A stretch of 64,000 nucleotides of DNA. It comes from Zea mays (taxonomy: Eukaryota > Streptophyta > Magnoliopsida > Poales > Poaceae). Under the pieces are notes generated by a model. The model did not search any database. It had not been told where the DNA came from and saw only the letters and a program-made list of their open reading frames with translations. Position numbers and translations under genes: made by a program. Location of the stretch: contig NC_050099.1 of the NCBI RefSeq assembly GCF_902167145.1, positions 244,292,588 through 244,356,587 of the forward strand, given 5' to 3'. Positions 57,236-64,000 of the stretch are shown here, one piece after another; within the stretch, counting starts at the first letter, position 1; every line of letters begins with the position of its first letter.

Positions 57236-57705
57236 TGTTGGAACTTGCTCAGCAAGTAGGCCAACAAGGGTGAACAGTGGTGACAACAGGGTTACGTGCA
57301 CGGGGGCAATAGCTCTGTTGATCTAGCCTCTCACGGGCACTGTGCGGGGGTATTTATAGGTATCTGAGTGCCCAGCGTCTTGTGTTAAGGACGCATGTGC
57401 CCTCAGACACCTAGTTTATCCCCAGAATATTCCCATAAAGCAGGGTTACAAGCTGTAATTACAAGTATTCCTTTACAAGTTAGGCCCGTAATACAGAGGC
57501 GGCCACGCGGGGCCCGTTACAATGGGTCTGATCACACGTGGGCCTTGGGACTGAACGAGGACGCGCCGTGGGAGGACGTCGCCGCAGGCCTTCGTCAAAG
57601 TGCCGAGTCCTGCGAAGGGTGTCCCTGTCCGCTTTGTCTCTGTCGGACCAGCGGCTGCAGCGAAGGCCTCGAGCGAAGGGTGGCGTCTTTGCCTTCGCCC
57701 CAACA
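57236..57705 (-). repeat. 5' LTR (element orientation) of the Tat element
   Basis: 470 bp, differing from the other LTR at two positions (CTCAG/CCCAG and GGGCCTG/GGGTCTG). It ends at the target duplication ATGGC at 57706-57710. Confidence 0.95.
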
Positions 57706-57710
57706 ATGGC

Positions 57711-57990
57711 TGAACTGAAGAACCCTCAACTGAATTTTGTTGGCTAGGACGACTGGGCCAGGAGGAGGGAGGTGAAGCTAGGTCAAGGTGCCAAGCTATT
57801 TGTAGAGAATGCGGAGTGCATTCTTCGTCAGCACCATGGGTCTGCAAATCCGTATGCAAATCTTGGTTCTGGATATATATATCTGTATACTCTCAAGTCA
57901 AGTTCTTACAACAGATTTATTGATGTCCATAGGACGTCTCGGCATTTACTACTTGTATCCAGCAAAATGGATGTGCATTCATTATTGTAG
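57711..57990 (-). promoter_or_regulatory. Stranded original promoter/5' UTR of defensin B
   Basis: Directly beyond the retrotransposon the sequence aligns with the upstream region of defensin A: CCTCAACTGAATTTTGTTG, GCTATTTGTAGAG, GCATTC...TC(A/G)(A/G)CACCATG. By position and similarity this was the defensin B promoter before the insertion; it is now 11.7 kb from its start codon. Confidence 0.75.
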
Positions 57991-58534
57991 CAGACAACTT
58001 TTTTATTTAAAATCATCTCAGCTCTCAAAAATCGCATCCGAGTTTGTCAAATTCAAAATGCAAATTTTGCAAACAACCTCGGATAGAAGAAAAAGTATCA
58101 AAAAAAGTTGTAGAACTTCAAAAGTTATTCAACTTTATAGTTAAGTATTTTATTTGAGTTAATTTACGTCCTCAAATAGTCAATTTGCACTCAAGTTAGT
58201 TATAATATGTGAGCAACAAAACTGTAGTTTAAGCACAAGGCATGTCATAAGAGGAGTGATAAAAGAGGCTTTACATGAGGGTGAGGTTATGGGTTCAATT
58301 CTTAGGCAACATGTAGCATGTGCATTTTGCGCGAAAAAACGTGAGGTCTCCCTAATAAATGTTTTACTATTAAACCCATTTTTACGCTTTATGTAAAAGA
58401 TTTTCGCTATCGGTTTAATTACCTCGACCGTCAGTGAAAATTGATTTCTATTACTTGTACTTAACATTGGCGGTTCTGAAAAACTGTCACTAGGTTGAGA
58501 ACAACCACAACCGATATTCGCTCATATAGTAGAG
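57991..58534. mobile_element. Possible CACTA-like remnant
   Basis: The text AGTTGTAGAACTTCAAAAGTTATTCAACTTT and a right end CCGATATTCGCTCATATAGTAG recall interiors and ends of grass CACTA elements. The expected terminal CACTA/TAGTG bases are mutated and no left end or 3-bp duplication was found. Confidence 0.3.
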
Positions 58535-58620
58535 TAACAAAATCATTTATTTTTGGTCATCTCGGCCTCGAATTCTAGAGCTTGCGCTGGCATAACAAAA
58601 GCGTTCTTCATTACTACTCA

Positions 58621-58999
58621 TCAACTCAAATGGTGCTGTGGGGCTTTATTAGCACCAGCAGCGTCAGTACTTCGGACACACTCTTTGGTGCACATGCAAG
58701 CCCCGAGCTTGCAGAACCCGCCGGTATTGCCCTCGCTCTTGCAGACGGTGATGCAGTTCTCGCTCTGGTGGCACCACCCTTTGAAGGTCCTGCTACGCGT
58801 GACGCAGAGGTCGGCCTCAGCACCTGGATTGGATGCATGCGCAATCAAATCCAATTGCCAATACAATTACACAGCCAATCAGACACAAGTGCATCTAACT
58901 CATCGATCTACGAAAGATACTATTCATGTTTGGATGAAGTCACTCACCCAAGGCCAGGAGGAGCAAAAACATGGCTACTGCTGCGACCTGGCTCCTCAT
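58621..58999 (-). CDS. Plant defensin precursor C (short tail)
   Basis: Two exons, 58948-58999 and 58621-58823; 84 residues. Signal peptide (MFLLLLALG core). Mature domain: [23 protein letters not shown], eight cysteines in defensin order. Unlike A and B, only about 20 residues follow the last cysteine and there is no Gly run. Same intron position as the paralogues. Intact, with its own upstream region; a TATATATAG on the minus strand near 59071-59080 is a candidate TATA box. Confidence 0.92.
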
Positions 59000-59239
59000 G
59001 GCTGAATTGAACTCAAGTGAGCTGCTTTGTTGTGCGAGGAGGAAGCAAAGAGCACTGGTGTCTTGTCTACCTATATATAGTCCAGAGTGCATCCATCAGC
59101 AACTAACGTTTCTAAAGCATCTGAGAAAATGCGTGGATATGCAAATCCCTTTTGGATACTCTGTCAGCTATATCAAATGTATCAGCAGCTTTGTACTTTC
59201 TGAACTATATCAAATAAATTTTATGTTGTTCACTCTATC

Positions 59240-59410
59240 TCTCTATTTCTACCTCGATCTCATCTTTTCTATCTATATATCTATCTCTATGTATCTCTCT
59301 AGCTATCTCTATCTCTTCTTTGCTTCTCTACCTCTATCTATATCTATCTCTACTACTTATCTCTATCTCTTCTTTGCTTCTCTACCTCTATCTATATCTC
59401 TTTATACAAT
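59240..59410. repeat. TCTA-rich microsatellite with a 54-bp tandem duplication
   Basis: Pyrimidine-rich run of TCTA/TCTC units. The block with CTTCTTTGCTTCTCTACC occurs at about 59315 and again at 59369. The following stretch to 60019 has no gene. Confidence 0.8.
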
Positions 59411-60019
59411 ATATTATATGAGTGTATTTTTCCTACTTGATACCTAAAGCTTCAAAATAAACCATATTACTTAACGCTCGATGGGAGCATGGGCTGAGCA
59501 GGTGAGGCTGTGTGCAGAAAGATGACCCGAGTGAATGGAAGGGTGTGTGGAAGGCTAATTTATAGTAAGTTATTTAACCTAAATATTTAAAAAATAAATT
59601 ATAAGATAGTAAGTTGAAATTTCATTGGCTATCCTACAAGATCAAATGAAAATTGTTTCTATTGCGCTGCCAAAGATATGAAGTTTGTCAGAATGAGACA
59701 CACTATTTTAAAAGATGATATGATTAGGGGGAGCAAGATATCCTTAGAGATTAGCCATGATGAGAAGAGGGTTTGTGCTCCAACTCTAATTGTTTTTTAG
59801 CCCTTCTTCTCAGTACCTGTAAACCTGTTATAGTCGCAACACATGTAAGTTACCGCGACACCTGTTGTTAGTCCGTCAGATACATATGTCAATGTCCATG
59901 CGTCTTTAGTTATTGTGCCCTAGGTCATTGTCCTTATAGAGGAGCCAAAACAGCCTAGTATAGAAAGCAATAAACATGTTTTGAAAAGCTTAGAAGATCT
60001 TAAAACAAAAGAAAATATT

Positions 60020-60650
60020 AGATTTTCGATGATTATGAGGTTTATGGAAGTCAAGATGTACTTTACATGAGTGGGGATATAGGCACCTAGGGTGATCCCA
60101 CCTCTTTTGAGGAAGTCATAAGAAATATTGACCCGTTCAAATGGATCAAAACCATGAGGGATAAAATAAAGTCAATGAATATCAACCAAGTTTAGGAATT
60201 AGTAGAATTTTCTAAAGACATCTCCAACAGAGCGTGCATATGTATATACAAAACACTGGTTTGCATTATAGAATACATTGTTTACAGAGTAGGATTTGAA
60301 ATAGAGAGCGTGCTACGAAAGACCGGTAGAGACATCCTAAAGGCATCAAAATAACAAGCTGCAAATGAGTCTACAAGACAAAATATGACTAAAGAGAATT
60401 TAGACAGATCTAAAGCAAGTCTTGTGGCCAAAAACTTCAGAGAAGGAATTGGTTATAATAAAAACTTCCTCACCTGTTTCAACAAAAAATTCCTCTAGAA
60501 TAATATGACGCTTACTGCTCATTACAACTTAGAGTTACATCGGATGGTTGTAAAGACAACATTCCTCGATGGGAATAAGATGAAAACATCTAATATCACC
60601 GATATATTGGCATACATCTAGAAAAATCTTATAATTGAAACGTAGTGAGT
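60020..60650 (+). pseudogene. Decayed Ty1/copia pol fragment
   Basis: Broken frames read GDPTSFEEVIRN, WIKTMRDKIKSMN, then SKASLVAKNF, REGIGYNKNFL, LTAHYNLELHRMVVKTTFLDG. These align by eye with the start of the copia reverse transcriptase domain (the KARLVAKGF and MDVKTAFLNG motifs). Several stops and frame changes; no LTRs nearby. An old, truncated insertion. Confidence 0.75.
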
Positions 60651-60879
60651 GCATTTTAGTAGGATTCTTAAGCACCAAGTTGCCTTGCCACTGAACCTAT
60701 GATTCAAATTTCAAACAGCTGGCACTGAATTCCTGCAAGCATGTACAACGCCCACAGAAAATTTAGCTGAACACAACCCACGCCTACATCGGGAAGAATG
60801 GCACAATGGTCCGTGACCCCTGTGCTTCCTAGCTTTATTTATCAAGACTTCATAAATTCATAAATACGCATCTCGCTAT

Positions 60880-61190
60880 ATATGGTTGTGAAACCAGCAT
60901 ACACAATCACAGAGGACACATGCCTCTCAAGTCATCATATTTATTCGCCAGTGCCTGGGATGGCCGAGCAACATGATGCCGGAACCCATCTCAATCCGAC
61001 GGCATCACAAAGAACTTGGTGCACACAATTCCAGGGGCATTCAGCATGCCTCACTGGCTGAAACCGTTTCCTCTGCAATTACGTCGAGTCACTGACGTTT
61101 GGGGCCACGCCACGGCCGGCCCCGGATGTCAGCGACACATCTGCAGCTATGTCCACGGATGTAACTGCAGAGGATCCGGCCAGGCACTGG
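60880..61190 (-). other. Probable 3' UTR of the DUF2062 gene
   Basis: Immediately downstream (minus strand) of the DUF2062 stop. The DNA is unique-looking and lacks ORFs of note. The end is not defined by a clear polyadenylation signal. Confidence 0.4.
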
Positions 61191-63296
61191 CTACACCGCT
61201 TTGATTGGGGTCCTGGGGCTCGAAGGAATACCACCAAACCTGTTGACCAGGACCTTGAAACAAGGGAACGAAACGGCGTACAGCACGACCAGTACAATTG
61301 GTGCAGCAATAAGCCAACCCAGCATCTGTTGTCGACAATAGCAGTAGTCTTATGTCAATGTCCCAGCAAAGCAAGAGTAGAACAGAGCTCCTATCATATG
61401 AATGAGCAGGACTGATTTGTGGAAAGGATGTTCACTCACCGCATGGACGATGCTCATTAGCACATCCTTTGAGGCATGACCGGTGAGAACATTCTTCAAT
61501 GCGTCGGCTGTCAAGGGGAAGTGCCCGCTGCCAGTGACGGCTTCACCCAAACGCAAGAAAGGGACGATCAAGCTGCAGAACAGGGGGTCATCAATTAGCA
61601 GAGCCAAACATATCGAAACCAGAAAAAAAGAATCTGGTGAAATGAGAAACTTGTCATGGAGCTGCCAAAGAATTAAAAACATGATGGATTACAAGCCTAC
61701 ACCACTGATGTACAGTCAGTTATTCATGTCAAAACTCAAAAGCATGTCTCAGTTGAATTGTAAAGCAAAATTTTTTGAAAGGAAGGGGCAAAAGAAATTG
61801 TAAAGCAAAATCAAGGAGATTATTGGTGCTGGGAAGAATTTGATGATATATTCAGTTAGATTTAGTAGAGCCTGCAAAATCCTTAGACCCATATGTTTGG
61901 CTTCACCCCTGAAGCTTATGCAATGACCTCACAGAGACTTGAGACATTGGTAGGTGTCTAGGTGATCAGATATGGGCTTTGGCCACCAGGAGATTGATTG
62001 TGTGTACCTTAGTTCAATTGGAGTGGCGGCCAAATTTAGAACCATAAGAGTAACAGCATTGCAACGACTTCCCAACATTGCTACAACAACAGCACCAAGA
62101 ATAACAGTGGTCCCTGGAATCACAAAATGCTCAAGGTTAAGTGATGCTGCTTTGAGGAACAAATGGCTGGATCGCCAATTGATATAATGGCTACTGTTTC
62201 CCATTACACAGCGACATAGACATAATGTAGGATTGGCGATTAAGTATGACTGCCGGATTGGTTTGCACTTTGCAGGCATGATTGAGCATGACTGCTGTTG
62301 TTGAAGTTCTAAAAAAGTTTAGGCCTCCTTTGGAATACAGGAATTTCACAAGAATCGTACAGAAATTTCACAGAAATCGATTCATTTTCACAGAAAAAAC
62401 ACAGAAAAGGGGAAAAGTTCCCGCATTCCAAAGGAGGCCTTAGTCAATTTAACTTCGGGAAATTTGGATCCATACCATTAAAAGATCACCACTTTGGATC
62501 CATACCATTACTATCTCACTTACATGTGGGTCCACATGAGTCAATGACATGTGGGATCCATAGTATATATCTAAAGTTTGGATCTTTTAATGGTATAGAT
62601 CCAATTGTTCCTTTAACTTATGTCATACTTTTAAGTGTGCCCAAGCTAAAAAGGGGGTTTCTTTTTGGCCTCCCATAGAGCCAATAACATGATAGCTGGG
62701 ATGAATCAAGAACCAGAAGACATTAGACAGAATACCAACACTGAACCACTAGAAACTTGACAGAGTAAGAATGAATGATGGGGAGAATAGAAAAGATGGG
62801 TCACGCTTTAGTTGCACAATAAAGTGGAGGCGATGAAATGCATACTAGGGAGCTCCTTACCACATATCGGAAAGATCCCAATCGTGACACCGAGGGCAGC
62901 AGAGAAGGCCAGTTGCTTGGGTTCTGCTCCCCTGCACAGCATTCCAACAGAAGGTTGTCAACAACCTCATTCAAGGAGCAGGTGGAGCCATGGAGGAGAC
63001 GTGCATGCAAAATCAGGGGCACTGCCGAGCTGAATGCCAAAATCAACAGATTCTTTACGACCTCAATTGAATGAGCTATGTAAAACTGGACGGGTGCTAG
63101 TAGCAGATACACCGTGTTATTACTTGTAAGAAAGAAAAAGGAAGCAGATGGACTGAAACGAAGCAATTGGGAGAAGAAGTGCAGCAGGTGGGGAAAAGAG
63201 TCGGGGTACCTACCTTCTGATGACCTGCAGCACGGGATCAACGATCTTGGCCTGGAGCCATGGCAGGATGCCAGTCCTGGTGAGAAGAGAGCCCAT
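61191..63296 (-). CDS. DUF2062 small membrane protein (5 coding exons)
   Basis: Exons 63214-63296, 62861-62931, 62008-62113, 61440-61572, 61191-61325; 528 nt, 175 residues; all GT-AG. It begins MGSLLTRTGILPWLQ, then IVDPVLQVIRRGAEPKQLAFSAALGVTIGIFPICG (written here in parts: RRGAEPKQLAF, GVTIGIFPICG), matching the DUF2062 family (PF09835). Hydrophobic stretches around residues 40-60, 62-85 and 130-150 suggest two to four membrane helices. A loop with ADALKNVLTGHASKDV sits between them, and the tail is FGGIPSSPRTPIKAV. Function unknown in plants. The start was chosen because ATG 63296 reads straight into the family N-terminus without another splice. Further upstream 5' UTR exons are possible. 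Confidence 0.85.
62322..62439. mobile_element. Tourist-like MITE in a DUF2062 intron
   Basis: 118 bp with perfect GGCCTCCTTTGGAAT / ATTCCAAAGGAGGCC ends, flanked by TTA on both sides (62319-62321, 62440-62442). The interior repeats ATTTCACAGAA. It lies in the 747-bp intron between exons 2 and 3. Confidence 0.88.
62464..62604. mobile_element. Hairpin MITE in the same intron
   Basis: Left arm TTGGATCCATACCATTAAAA and right arm TTTTAATGGTATAGATCCAA are complementary over about 24 bp. The centre contains a second, smaller inverted repeat (ACATGTGGGTCCA / TGACATGTGGGATCCA). No clear target duplication. Confidence 0.65.
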
Positions 63297-64000
63297 TCAA
63301 TTAAGCCGGGGGCATCACCTGTTGGTGGAGTTGAAGGACATGGGTGTACAGTACACATGCACAACCAATATATTTTTTTGCAAAAAAAAAAGTTAATTAG
63401 TAATAAAATCGGCTCTCGGATCCGAATACAGATAGCCAAATAGCAGAAAAGGAAGAGAGAGAGAGAGAGAGAGAGAGAAGGGGGTGCGCATGCCTGGTGG
63501 GTGCTCGTCGCCTCGCCGGCGAAGGATCCGACGAAGACCTGCGCACCTGGCGTAGGGCGGCGGCGGCGGTCGCCCAGTTGTTGTCGCACGCACGAGACAA
63601 GAGGGGTGAACAAAAGGCAGAGGTGAACGCAGTCCGGGGCTCTCGTGGTCCGACCAGGGACGGGGGCAGGAGACGGACGGGCGAGAGGGCCGGAATGGAG
63701 GAGGAGGAGGACGCCCAGGAACTGGATCTGGCTGCCCCACTGCACTGCATCGTGGGTCGTGGTCGTGGCAAGCAGAGGTTGCGGGCAAAGCAACGTCGGG
63801 TGGGGTGCAAACCGCCAAATCCGTGCAGCTGCAGCCAAACTGATTCCCTCTCTGGTTAGTAAAAAAAAGAAAGAAATAAATAAAAAACTGGCTTTGGACT
63901 TTGGACGCCACCACCGGCCATCCTTTTTGCTTGCTTCGACAACCGACGGGCGACACGTGTAAGTGTAACTTTTCAAACAGTCTTCGTACGATGGCGACTT
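63297..64000. other. 5' flank of the DUF2062 gene
   Basis: Probable 5' UTR and promoter on the minus strand. The segment 63480-63830 is GC-rich and open on both strands, but I see no conserved protein motif in it. A stretch of A/G with AAAGAAAGAAATAAATAAA near 63868 is low complexity. Confidence 0.4.
63452..63478 (+). repeat. (GA)n microsatellite
   Basis: About 13 GA units within the likely 5' UTR or promoter of the minus-strand DUF2062 gene, where it would be (CT)n in the transcript. Confidence 0.9.

Larger units (their letters stand above)
46042..57705 (-). mobile_element. Young Tat-lineage Ty3/gypsy retrotransposon with antisense gene
   Basis: 11,664 bp between 5-bp duplications ATGGC (46037-46041 and 57706-57710). 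The two 470-bp LTRs differ at two sites by my count. Transcribed on the minus strand: LTR 57236-57705, primer site, intact gag-pol (57195-51526), a 79-bp tandem-repeat block, a plus-strand (antisense) spliced gene (46879-50555), and LTR 46042-46511. Pol order is protease, RT, RNase H, a second RNase H, integrase. The additional RNase H marks the Tat lineage of gypsy elements. With intact ORFs and near-identical LTRs the element could be autonomous. Confidence 0.95.

Noticed and set aside
57196..57267. Extension of Gag into the LTR
   Set aside because: Open by chance without an ATG, and it would cross the primer-binding site.
63497..63962. Long ORFs on both strands in the last 500 bp
   Set aside because: GC-rich overlap without motifs. 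The DUF2062 coding frame begins at 63296 and does not need them; they may be 5' UTR.

Overview
The window is plant nuclear DNA, almost certainly a grass with a large repeat-rich genome and most likely maize (Zea mays) or a close relative. The basis is intron-rich genes with grass-type proteins, GC-rich first exons, a copia Sirevirus 3' end with the palindrome-rich LTR I associate with maize Opie/Ji elements, a Tat-lineage gypsy element, an L1-type LINE and many Tourist and hAT-like MITEs. Coordinates and splice sites were read by eye; the reconstructed multi-exon genes keep frame across every junction.

Layout. 1-2661: 3' end of a Sirevirus (RNase H, multiple polypurine tracts, LTR). 2846-3340: three tandem copies of a non-coding unit. 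3343-3812 and 10248-10530: two halves of a broken HAD-hydrolase gene, separated by a 6.43-kb retroelement with three LTRs and two internal regions (3813-10242) that carries captured pieces of a PP1 phosphatase and an NPH3/BTB gene. 10828-18083: full-length but mutated LINE with a 17-bp target duplication. 18867-19442: single-exon VQ-motif gene (-). 20436-22656: hAT-like element and a MITE nested in another MITE. 23871-28106: 14-exon CYP97B cytochrome P450 (-). 29437-32120: Tourist MITE, mini-CACTA element, tandem duplication, hAT-like element. 33588-38450: nine-exon P1B-type copper ATPase (+). 38451-42001: unresolved repeat-like DNA. 42002-58999: three plant defensin genes, all on the minus strand. 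The promoter of the middle one is cut off from its start codon by a young 11.66-kb Tat-type gypsy retrotransposon (46042-57705). That element has an intact gag-pol and a spliced antisense gene with its own TATA box. 60020-60650: decayed copia pol. 61191-63296: five-exon DUF2062 membrane-protein gene (-), with MITEs in one intron.

How the genes relate. The host genes (VQ, CYP97B, Cu-ATPase, defensins, DUF2062) are not an operon or pathway. They are ordinary plant genes separated by nested mobile elements. CYP97B and the Cu-ATPase are divergent neighbours, and from memory the same pair lies close together on rice chromosome 2. The defensins are a tandem family. The most interesting biology is in the mobile elements: a tandem three-LTR gene-capturing retroelement, and a retrotransposon whose LTR sits 3 bp from a defensin start codon in the sense orientation with no upstream ATG.
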